64,000 bases of DNA from Bolinopsis microptera (Eukaryota; Ctenophora; Tentaculata; Lobata; Bolinopsidae). Of the stretch, positions 34,901 through 46,421 are shown in pieces. Under the pieces are notes generated by a model. That model worked only from the letters and a program-made list of their open reading frames with translations. It searched no databases and was not told the origin of the DNA. Where the stretch lies: assembly GCF_026151205.1 (NCBI RefSeq), contig NC_087073.1, positions 4,671,001-4,735,000 on the forward strand, given 5' to 3'. The number at the start of each line of letters is the position of its first letter. Position 1 is the stretch's first letter. Position numbers and translations under genes: made by a program.

Positions 34901-37900
34901 CTCCAAATCCTCGAACCTCTTATCGAGGATATCCTGGCAGAGGGAAATATGGTGATCACACTTTATGCACATACCATCTCTACGTGACTCATTATCATTA
35001 GCATTTGCATATAGCCCCTGTACTTCACAGTACGAGTCATACAAAGCTGTAGACCTTTTTTGTATTTTGAGTGTTAGAGATCGCGAGGGTTTCGTAAAGT
35101 GTGATATGCCTTTGCTTGACTTTTTCTCAACGTCCTCGTAGCATCCGTCACATAACTGCCTTTCCTCTTTCATAGAATCTAACAGGGACAAAGTTTTTAC
35201 TTTTGTGCTATAAAAGAATTTTGCTCCCCAGCTTGCTCTCAATTGATGGCTATTCGAAACCGTTTTTAAGCTGCCTTTTGTGTTACGCCTGGCTTTCTTC
35301 TTGAGGGGATTTTTAGAGACTTTATTTAGGACACAGAAGGAGCACTTGTTGGTTTTGATCGAGTCATCTTCTGCAAGCAATGCTGATCTCATCTTTGAAA
35401 ACGACGTTAGGATCGCTTGGATGTGTAGCAGCTGGTAGCCTAGTGTGTTCTTTCCCAATCGCAACAGATTAATGACTCTATCTCTGTAATTTTTGACATC
35501 TTGATGGCAACGAACGCAGAGGGAACCATTGCTGTTTAGCATCCTAGCCATATGCACCACACATTTTAGCGCAATCAACTTCCTCCTGCTGTTACTACTA
35601 GAGACATTTTTTATCCGGGCCATTTCTTCATTGCTGACTGTTGCAGAAAACTTCCATAAATTCTTATAGGAGGGATCTTCTTCGTCAAGACTCAATTCCA
35701 TATCTTTAAAGTCGACACTAGTCACGCTCTTGAACGGTTTTATATGACAATTACCGCCCTTATCTATGCTCTCATTCTCATTGAAACTAATTTCACTGTC
35801 AATTGATTGGCGTGGTTCCTCATCAACACTGATTTCACTATCCATGTCTGTTGAGTCATTGGGTAATTTAGCTGATTTTGTGAATGTACTACGAAGTGAA
35901 AATATGGAGCTATTGCTTGAATTATCATCGTTGCTGCCGCTTTCCATTTCACATAAATTGTCAAGATATTCGTCATTTATATCGGCAACATCTTCTTTCT
36001 TTTCCGCAGGTAGCATTTCAGGCAATGACATGTCCATGTCTTCAGACGTGTAACTGTTCTTATGGCAAGCTCTCTTAGTAGACGGTTTGATACTCGAACC
36101 AGCGCTAGAAGTAGCAGAGGATGAATCGGAGGGATCTTGAGCTTTCTTATTGTCAGAGCAATCAAAGCTATCAAAGAAGTCCCTTGGAATCGCTCCTTCT
36201 CCATCTTCAATATCACTATCAACCTCACACATCATGTCAAGAATCTCACCCTTTTGTTGGAACGTTTATTTTTTCATAAAGAGGGTTGTTCTTCACGAGC
36301 CATTTTATTGCCTTAATGACTTTGTCCACATTAATCAAAGATTGCCAAACTTTCCTGTTTTTGTTTGGCAGACCATGAAGGACAATAAAATTCTTTGGAT
36401 TCAACAGTCCATGAGGCACTCCTCCCGCTAATTGCTCAACGTTCGCCTGTATTGGGACCGGGATGTGGACACTAAATCCTTTGACTGCCGCCATTTTTTC
36501 ATTGTTCGGCCGATTTCCAACACTTGGTCCCAGCTTCAAAAACGTTTGGAACATTGAAATTTGTCGAATGAACATACACTCAAACTGGGACAAATCAGCT
36601 ATTTCCATGGGAACGATCCCTTCGTTCATCCCGTTCCTCACTGATATCCTTGGAACTTCCCCTTTGTCCATTTTAGTGTGACAGTAGTTGCAAATTCTTT
36701 TGCCCACCAACGTGTCAACATAAACACCTCCCATTTTAAGCCATTCATCTGACTGCAGAAAGTGGAGAAGAAGCATGTATTCTGAGTTGACGATGTTCAC
36801 CTTCTTCCATCGAGATGTTATGGTTTTGCATTTCTTAGGATTATCCTCGGTCAGCCTTTGACAAGAAATGCAAGGCACTGTATGGTTGGCGTTGACTGTA
36901 GTCAGGAATTCTAAATATTGTTTAGGAAAGTTGTCTTCCATATACTGCTCATTAATGATTTGTGGCGGTCTCTCAACCTTGAATATTTTTTCTGCAATCA
37001 GGGGTTCGTATTGCATTAGTTTAATCAAATACTCGATATCCCCTGTTGCAGTTGCCGTATCCAAGTCGCACACAAATTGGTCGGCTGTTTTCATTTCGTT
37101 CACAGTCTTATAGATAGATCGAGCATTTTTGGAGTGGACACTCAATTTTCTCAGCAGAACTAAGTCACTTGAGCACTTGTTCTTCGCCTCCCTCCTTAAA
37201 CAGCTTTCAGGGTGATTACGCTGCTCGACTATCAAGCTGTAGATTTCATTTGCTTTGACATTGCCACACTTGTTTGACTCTTGAACGAAGGTTCTGGAAT
37301 TTCTCACTTCTAAATTTTTACATCTTGCCAAGAAGTCTTTGAAGCGAGTTACCTCAAAACCCCCAGCAGGAATGCAGTCGGCAGTACATTTTTCACTTTT
37401 TCTCGTTTCCTCTCTGCTCTTCTTTGAAGCCTTGTTGTACCGAAATGTGAATGGCTCCCTACTGAAAAAGCTGTATAGAGGAAAGTAAGGTTCCGTACCT
37501 TTTCTGTGACATTTATAGCCAAGGATGCTGTCATGGCGCTTCTCTTCAGATGTGTCCAACTTTTCTTTGTTGAGAAGCTGCTCCGATGTCAAGTTCAACT
37601 TATGACAACGGCCATATAAAACTTTGATCCACAGATCACGGCTGTTCAAAATCCTCCTCTGGAGCTGTGATGCGACAAAATTCTTTTTGTAATGGTCGGT
37701 TTTTCCTTTAAAATTGAGAGATGGGTACCATTTTTTAATGATGCTGTTGGTTAATTGATCATTCAAATGCTCCATCATCAATCGCATAACGGCATTTTTC
37801 CATGTAAGCCTGCTCTTTGACCTCATGAACGTTTTTGATTTGAATGTTCCTCTTTTTGAAACATATGGTAGGTTAGGGAGGAAGACACTTTTTCTGAATC

Positions 37901-40900
37901 CCTTGATCTTCTCCTTGTGTAACAGGAATTGCAATTTTTTATTGTTGCGGGTCGTGTGCGTCTTTATCTGTTTCATGGCCTGCTTCCTTTTCAAGCAATA
38001 ATCTATGTCATCGTCAAAATCTTCCCCAAATTCTTCAAACAATCTGCTTCGGCGATACCGAGTTCTTCTAGACTGCGATAATTTTTCTTTCTTTGAATCT
38101 TCATAATCCTTCCGTTTTTGCCTGGTTTCTGGTTTTTGCCTAACAATTCGAAGTTTTTCCTTCATTCGATCGTTCACATGTGGGACTGATTTATATTTCT
38201 TAGCTGCTTTATGAATTGCAGATCTGCCGGCGGGAGAAGAGTAGTACCTACTTTGTGCTTTGTTTAGTGAAGATCTGCCGCCGGGAGAATTGAAGTACCT
38301 ACTTTGTGCAGATCTGCCGGCGGGAGAAGAGTAGTACCTACTTTGTGCTTTGTTTAGTGAAGATCTGCCGCCGGGAGAATTGAAGTACCTACTTTGTGCA
38401 GATCTGCCGCCGGGAGAAGAGAAGTACCTACTTTGCGCTTTGTTTAGCGCAGATCTGCCACCGGGAGAAGAGTGGTAGCGAATGTTTCTTAATGCACGCT
38501 TCATTTTTCTTAGTAGATATTTTTCACTTTCTTTAGGATCTTGCTCTTCATTCATTAGGGATTCTTCATCCATTGTCATTCCATCATCTGAAGGAGAGCT
38601 CTGTCTTTGACTTTCCTTAACATCTTGCTTCTCATTCATTAAGTATTCTACATTCATTGTTATTCCATCATCTGAAGGAGAACTTTGTCTTTCACTTTCC
38701 CTTTCGAAAGGCTGATCATCTCTCTGATTATCTTTGAATGAAGAATTCCTGCTGCTTTCGAGACTGTCTTCTTTGGGCAAATCTGAAATACAATGTACAG
38801 AATTTGTTCACATGAACTGCATAAAGAATATAATCGTTATTATTATTACGATTATAACAAACAGGCTGGTGAAAAGATTTGGTGCGAGTCTCAAATATAT
38901 TCACATTCTCGGGATTTAAAATAATAAAGTACCGACGCGTACATGTAGTAAGATATTTTGGCCTAACATACGACAGCTGTGCAGCGAGGCTAGCTATTCG
39001 CGCAGAAACTTATAAAATTCAACTAGCAATGTGATTGATAGCACCCACATGATCTAATCTATTTTTAATGACTTTGTTTACCTTCTAATCGCAAAGTATT
39101 AGATAAAGGCTAAATATCGTTACATGGAGGATTTACGTTCATATTGAGACTGTGAAATATGTAATAATTGACCGGATATTATAATTTAAGCTCAAACAAT
39201 ATGCGTACGTAATTATTACAAAATACGTACAGTGCGTACTTTTTGGCCAATGTGTTGATTATTTTTGTGTTTAGAAGTGGCATGTATTTCGAAAATGTGC
39301 AATGAAAATAACATTTCAAAGTGAAAGAAGGGAAATTAGAATTAACAAATTGTGGAATATTTTTTGACGTTTATGATTGCATCATGCACGTTAAACTATA
39401 ATATTTCTAATTAAAGCTGAAAAGTGCGGCTGTAGATTGAAAATAATAACTAAAACAAGTCGAGATGTCAGACATTGAGGATCATAATACTAAATTATCA
39501 ATAAGACCTGTGGACAGAAAGCTGCTTTATCAAAAAATCACCACATTGTAAAAGTAATTATATCCTCAACTTATAAACACAACTCTTATAACATTTTCTT
39601 ACCTTTTTTGTGTACGGAAGACTCAGAAGTTTGCTTTTTATATTTCCTTCCTATTCGTTTTCTCTTCGAATTTCTCTTGAAACTCTTTGTGAATTGTTTG
39701 TCTGTTCCTCCTCCACTAATGTCTTTGATGATTTCGCACTGGGAATGAAGTATAAGAAACCTCAAAATGAACCAAGTTGTCGTATATAAGAAGTTGGTCA
39801 TGCAAATAATTATAATTATGAAATTTAAATAAATTCACGACTAGACTTACTTTAGCTGCTTTCTTTCTTCTTTTTGCAGTCCTTTTTTCATGTTTTTCTT
39901 TTTCTTCGATAGATATTGATCTTTGTATAATTTCTATTTCGTCAAACTGCTTTAGTAACTGTATCTCTAACTGTAAAGCCTTAGCCTGCAAATTGTTCTT
40001 CATGTAATTCGTTACAATATCGATGTTTAAGTACCTTTTGATATATTTCAATCGCTACACATCGTATAATAATTTATTTCTTTTGGAAGGAGTGCCAATT
40101 AGTCTGCATTGAATGCGCATAAAAAAGATTTAATCAAAAACATCAAAATATTTCAAAAAATGAATTTTACAAACTTTTCGTTTTTCTTCTTTCTTTTTGT
40201 TTCGCTGAGCTTTTGTTTTTCTAATGGGTTTCTTTTTTGATGCGACAGCTTCATCCCCTGTTGTCCTATTTTCGTATGAATGACATTCTTCCTGCAATTT
40301 TGTACAATATTATAATTAATGTAAATATTATGTTAATATAACATATATTTGAAACAATTTTCTTCTGCGGGACAAATAATTATGTTGTATTGGTAAAGTG
40401 TAAATTTTATGCGACCTAAAATGAATTTACGCTGCACAATTATACAGCTAAATAAAACGAAAATGTCAGATAATTAATTACAAGTCAGAGACAAACAGTT
40501 ATGGATGCAAATAATTATAATCTTACATTTTTTGAATTGTTGCACAGCTGTTCTCGTAGGCTTAGTCTTTCGAATCCGTTGTGTAAATTAATTCCAAATG
40601 ATAGGGATTCTGTTCTGCATTGTCCATGTTTGTTTTTACTCACCTTAGCTTTATAGGCCTGCCAATGCTTATCGTAATTGTATAGAAAGTAAAAATTAAT
40701 TGATTGTAATTATCATTAATTTTAAGAAACTAATCGTACTTTGATAAGCTTTTTTTATATTAAAGTTAAGTTACAAACTTTTTGTTTTTTTTCTTTCTCC
40801 TTGAATCTCTGAGCTTGTGTTGTTTTACATTTACTGTTTTTCTGTTTCAGTACAAGAACTCCAACCCCGGTTGTCGTCTTATCAGATAAGTACTCGTTTT

Positions 40901-42095
40901 CCTGTAATTTTCATCGACTTAAAAAAGCTTTGTCTAATAATCTAAATCAACTCGAGAGTGACACTATTACTAATCTATTTTTTGTTTTAGTCTACAGCAA
41001 CCTGAATTTAATAAAAAAGGATCCAATAAAATGGGGTAATCATTGAATGAACAGTTTTACTCACCCTTTGGACATGACAATTTTCTGGAGCTTCAGAGGA
41101 TGCCAACCCATAAATGAGCGTTGGATTTGAGACAACTTGACTCCAAAGTTCCTGTAAAACATGCTTTTTTGAAACGTCTTAAAATACCTTTTCGGGAAAT
41201 AAAATAATTATCAACAATACAGCCAATTAACCGTGCAACAATATGATAAAATAATTGTGATTATGTCATTAAAAACCTGATTATGGGGTTTAGGTGCAAG
41301 TTCAGCTTTGATAAGTGGCGGAAACTCGTTTTCATAATTTTCAAGTATGTTTTCATTTTCAATCCCCTGAAAAATTATTGTAATTAAACGGGTGTCACCT
41401 TTTTGAAAAAGTCTTAACTGATTTAGACAAAGAGGTTGTAATAATTCAATTAATAATCAATATCACTGTTCATATTCTGAAAATTCAGGAGCTTCTAATA
41501 TATTTTTACGATGAAATATGGATACAGCAACACCATCAGGATAGTTTCAATAACACTACGGTATTTCTATAATTTTAAAATTCAAAGAAGCTTAACATCT
41601 GCAATGTATTTCAATTACATTTACACAAGACCAAAATATATACAAAGATTTATATCTTATAACTATGGTCCCTTAAATTTACGATAACTTATAAAATGAA
41701 AATCTATATAGTTGAGAGTTTACTCACCCAGCCTAAAACCACTGGAGTTTGTACTAGACAGCTTACACAGCTGCACTGCTCTCCATTATTTGTAATACTA
41801 TGCGTAATGAATTCCGTTACTCTCTAGCATTGGAAATAGAATGTTGTATTATCAACTGCTATGCGTGAGTCTTGAGTATTACGCAAGACTCAATGACTCA
41901 ATGAGTACACATAGACACAAACTTTGAACAAAATGTTTAAAAAACTACAATTATTATAAATATCCCTATATAATAAATGTCTGCTATGAAAATAAATACG
42001 ATGCAGTATTCTGTCGATATGATTATAATTGGACATACCTCGATTTTTATTCTCTCTGACAAGGCCGTTATAAGTTGAGCTCTGGGTCCTGACAT
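28962..42095 (-). pseudogene. Helitron Rep/Pif1 helicase/Ulp1 gene, frameshifted (copy 2)
   Basis: Same 12-exon organisation as copy 1: 42095-42039, 41823-41728, 41366-41277, 41151-41065, 40901-40779, 40291-40175, 39985-39851, 39738-39603, 38782-30018, 29859-29720, 29434-29337, 29205-28962. Two lesions break the frame. An extra T in the run 36252-36255 splits exon 9 into an N-terminal part of about 844 residues and a C-terminal part of about 2,082 residues that holds Rep and helicase. The acceptor side of exon 10 reads AG|GACAGTTC where copy 1 has AG|GGAGTTC, one base longer, putting the peptidase out of frame. Walker B here is the canonical IDEIS, and HUH, two-tyrosine, Walker A and Ulp1 Cys motifs remain. 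Either lesion could be an assembly error, so loss of function is likely but not certain. Confidence 0.8.
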
Positions 42096-44674
42096 GTCAG
42101 CTATTGCACGATGCAAATGTTATCCACTACATAAAATAGATTATTGGTTACTGAAAACCTCCTATCTTTATATATTTAACAGTATACGGATGAGAAAAGA
42201 GGACAAATCCTTATGTGATTTTACCGAATATTACGTTAACGGACATCAAAAAATTCCAGAATAACTTTTTTCAATATCACAAAAAAAGATGATCAAGGAA
42301 GCCGAAGAAAATGATGCCATAATGCGATTTAGCCAGAACTAGTACTTTATATGTAATAACTTGTTTCAGTTGATCCAATGATATCATTTAGAGCTAAGCC
42401 ACTCTCCAGTCGAGCTATAAAGTTTTTCTAAAAGTGCAAGGGCCCCCGATAATTGAAACCAACTTATAAAACATACATTTCTGAACACTGATTCCGTATC
42501 ACCAAACAGGACACAGGTTTAAAATGCTGTCTCGATCACGTGACATGATCACCGTATGAAATAATTTATTTGGAAAACTGAAAATAACTGACGCAAAGAC
42601 TAAAATAATCAAATCAATTAAATGAAATATAATGTTATAAGGGTCGCAAGAAAGCTTCAATAATATGATTTTGTTTCACATTTCTGCCACGTATAAGAGG
42701 CAGACAAAGAAGGTGCCCGGTGTATGCGAAGCCGTGAAATTATTTTTGACTTTGACAGACACAAGGCCAAAAAATCATTACTTACAAGTAAAGGGAAAAT
42801 GAGCAAACTAAGTATTTCAAAGCTTTTATAACAAAGGACACAACTTGAAAATTTTTTTGTGACACTGAGGCGAGAGGTGGGTTTTTATACTTTATGCTAC
42901 GTAGTCTGCTAACAATCTGGTAGAGCTTTTACGTCACAATCGCGTCACAATCGCGTAATTATATTACGACATTATAAAATTTTGGTCCTGTATCCTCACC
43001 ATATATGGTTCCTCAGAACCCTTGCTGTTACGTAATTCGTACTAAAAAAATTAACACCACAGTTCCTATGGTTTCATTTTACAAGTTTAACAAAGACAAC
43101 CCACGAGAATTCAACACTAACAGGTTATCTCTGACGTAGGTGAGAATTGTCGGAAGTATTTTGTAAGTCGATAAGCAAAGGAATTCAATTTGTTCAAACC
43201 ATGAACGTCACAGTTTTTGAAAGCGTGAACTCGACATTCTAGTTTTGGTTATCAATTAGCGTTTCCACCAGTTTCCAGTAACAGATTTCTGTCAAAAAGC
43301 CTTTGCCTACTATACCCATAATTATTGATTATGAGTTTTGGTAAACGATCATCTCTTTTTGTTCAATGTCAAGGTCAACTGATAACTTAATTAATGAGTT
43401 ATAAGTTAATAATTATAAGGATGCAATTTCAACGGTTTAAAATTGCCTTAAAACATTTCCTTGTGTTTGAGGTAGCATATCTATCGATCATTGACTGAAT
43501 ATGTCAATTTAAATTCTTTCAAGTTGGTATCAAATTCATATAATATATTGTTTTACTGTTGTGGGAAAGCAGAATATATTCAAAATCACGAATAAGCAAA
43601 ATTCTCACCTTTCGCACGTGCAAACTTTGAGCGGACGTTGCGTGCGTATACAATATTGAATCACCGTAAATTTTTGCAGAGTGGTATTTAATATATAGTT
43701 TGATAAGCATGCAAAGTTTCAGAAGATTTCAAAAAGAACTTGAATCACAACGGGACTCCAAAGTTGATAAAAATCGTGAAAATCAAAATGTTTAGTGATT
43801 TTAGCTATTTTAAATCAATTTGGGCGTGACCCCACGTGTGCAACTTTTCGATTTTCAACTTTAAAACTAGCCTATAACACAATTTAGACCTTTAGGAAGC
43901 AAAATTGAGCTCCACAATCCAAGGGATGGCCCAACACCAGAGAATACTAATTCACAACTTTTGTGTTTTTATAAAATTGTTCTTCAAAAAAGCACTAACT
44001 TCAATAGCAAATATCTTTATGAAGGAGCAAGGTAAGAAACTTTTCCGGTAGATTTTCAGAATGCTTGAACAATTATCTAAGATGAAAATGTCCTCAGATT
44101 TTGAATAAAATTACTCCTTAATGGTTTAAAATCGATTTGAAAAGTTGTTACTTTGTCAAAAAACAAGTTTTAAAAACACTTAATTTGATGACGTCATCAA
44201 GTGATTATGATGACGTTAAATTATTTTTCAATATAATGAAAACTGAAGTATAAACGATTATCTTCAAGACTTGTGGTTCAAAATGACTGTATCTTTTATA
44301 CTTTTGAATCTACGGACACTTAAATGTAGGCTACAATTGACTGCCAATTGACTGCCAAAGCGTCTATATTATATCATATATATATATGCTTCACGACAAT
44401 CTGTTGTAAAACAGGGGTTCCAGAAAACCCACTTCCCGATACTCCTGAAACATGAAATTTTTTTTACTGTCGATTTGGACGAGGTCTAGACGCCCTGCAA
44501 AGTTTCAGATCTCTAACTCAATTTTAACATGGTTTTTAAGGCACCTGAATATGGCGATTTTGGGTTTTTTACCTAATTTCGTATAACATGCTGGCGCGTA
44601 TTTTGCGCAAATTTCTTAAGAACCTCCACACAACTATTTTTTATTCCTGTCATCTTTAACATCGAATTACAATG

Positions 44675-44880
44675 GGGGTAAACAGTAAAGGGGGGTAAAT
44701 AGTAAAGGGGGTAAATAGTAAAGGGGGTAAATAGTAAAGGGGGTAAATAGTAAAGGGGGTAAATAGTAAAGGGGGTAAATAGTAAAGGGGGTAAATAGTA
44801 AAGGGGGTAAATAGTAAAAGGGGTAAATAGTAAAGGGGGTAAATAGTAAAGGGGGTAAATAGTAAAGGGGGTAAATAGTA
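44675..44880. repeat. 16-bp G-rich minisatellite at Helitron 5' end (copy 2)
   Basis: Counterpart of 28036-28243, with about 13 units. One variant unit (AAAAGGGGT) is at the same relative place in both copies. Confidence 0.9.
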
Positions 44881-44996
44881 TTGTGAATATAAGAGCGGCG
44901 GTCATGCTTGCCAGCATTGTGATGAGTGCAGAATTATATACAGCACAGCTGTGAAATCGGTGGACACCTGAATCTCTGAATGTTTAAAGTATCTCC

Positions 44997-45125
44997 AGAG
45001 GTTCCTAGTTGTCGGGGATATGTCATGATTGGTTCCTAGTTGTCGGAGCTGATTGGATTTCCCAAGCTTGCATGTTAATTAGTTAACTAGGTAAAATTGA
45101 AAGGTTCCTAGTTGTCCGTCAGCCG
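44997..45125. repeat. Inverted-repeat motif, right cluster of three copies
   Basis: GGTTCCTAGTTGTC followed by GG or CG occurs at about 44999, 45031 and 45103, all inverted relative to the single copy at 7494-7518. Clustered subterminal repeats of this kind are common near DNA-transposon ends. The outer copy abuts the right half of a SINE-like element. Confidence 0.6.
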
Positions 45126-45129
45126 CATC

Positions 45130-45176
45130 CGTCAGTGCGCGGTGCGTCCCAGTAAGTGTAACGCATCGCGCTACAA
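45130..45176 (+). mobile_element. SINE-like element, right half only
   Basis: AGTGCGCGGTGCG..CCAGTAA..GTAACGCATCGCGCTACAAC matches the second half-unit of the family at 6737-6848, in the same orientation as the left half at 7416-7490. It lacks the start of the family. Confidence 0.65.
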
Positions 45177-45179
45177 CGA

Positions 45180-46420
45180 ATAGTCGTTCAGGGCCAGCTA
45201 GAGAACGGGTTAAAAAAGCACGTGCAATACAGTCGAGTGTAGAGTGATTAATCATCATTCAGCGAAATATTGTAGGTTTATACCGTACCAAGACACACAC
45301 ACCGAGTTTAGAGTTTCCAGTTAGTTGGACTCGTCGCGACGGTCTTGGAATTGGAACAAATATAATTTTTTATACATATTAAATTATATCTACATCACCC
45401 ATTAAGCGAAATAATAGAATTTTAAGTAAGCAGCCACAAAGTTCATCCAGTCTTATAAAATTCAAAATTATTATAAGTTTTTACATGTTATTTCTACAAA
45501 AGGACAATGCGATTTTACATTGAAATCAATTATTACAAAATTGAACAATTTCATTTTTCGCCAACATCTATAATTATCTAACATTTCATAAAAATTATTA
45601 ATTTTGCGACTAAATTCTTCATCATCATGAAGCGTTGAATAAATGAAATCAGAAATAGTAAAACACTTAATTTGAAAATACCATGGCAAAAAACTATTTA
45701 TACTACTATACTATAAACTTTACCTGGGGACCCCAGGATATTAGGTTCATAAACATATAGAGATTTGGCGGAATGACAGGCTGAGCGTCGCCCAATAACT
45801 ATAAACTATACCTATACCCTATATGAAATTTTAGGCAAAATTAGGACCGCTAAGCCTAAAGTATTCTGGGGATCATTAAGAATAAAATAACCCAAATAGA
45901 CATGTTATTATTATGTATAAATTAAACTACTGTCATGTCTTTTAAAACTTTCTTCTCTCACTCTTAGAGGCCATCTATTTAGGACGGCCGCCAAAAATCT
46001 CAAATTTTCAGACCACCCTCCTCCTGACCTCCCCGACTTGTTCAGGTTTGTCCGAATTTTCAAACCACCCTTCTGCACTCCCCTGGAATTGGAGTACGTC
46101 TCCGGATTTTCCAACAACGTTTAATAATACAATTATGAAAACAACTGAAATTCGTTGGTAAAGTGCAATTTTTGCTTTATTTTTCACCAAATTTATGGAC
46201 GTCCGAATTTTCAGAAACCACCCACCCCCTCCCCCTGTCCGCGATGTATATGCCTTATATGCCAGACGTCCTAAGCACTAAGTAGATGGTCCCTTATTTT
46301 ACATACATCTACCAGTTCATATGCAGTCGAATTTTTCACGAAACGTCTGCTCTACAGGCCACGTAAAAATAATATTCAATTCACTGACATTGACAACTGA
46401 CAATTAAATATCTTAGTTTC
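45180..46420. other. Non-coding stretch with dispersed repeats
   Basis: Includes a third copy of the CCTGGGGACCCCAGG family at 45722-45800 and a degenerate pair of blocks with GTCCGAATTTTCA.ACCACCC at about 46005-46120 and 46200-46240. Short minus-strand frames here (72, 68 and 60 codons) match nothing and overlap repeats. I see no gene before the last GPCR exon. Confidence 0.5.
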
Positions 46421-46421
46421 G

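Larger units (their letters stand above)
28285..44922 (-). mobile_element. Giant autonomous-type Helitron, copy 2 (16,638 bp)
   Basis: Directly follows copy 1 in the same orientation; the junction joins the 3' end ...GTAGTTATT of this copy to the 5' TC of copy 1 with no extra bases. The right outer flank is TGAGTGCAG (minus-strand 5' flank ends in A). It differs from copy 1 by a missing 28-bp block near 39464, single-base changes, homopolymer and minisatellite lengths, and two frameshifts in the gene. Confidence 0.85.

Noticed and set aside
11618-44922. Maverick/Polinton or giant-virus insertion, suggested by size and a cysteine peptidase
   Set aside because: No DNA polymerase B, integrase, packaging ATPase or capsid genes; the HUH/two-tyrosine Rep with Pif1 helicase identifies a Helitron.
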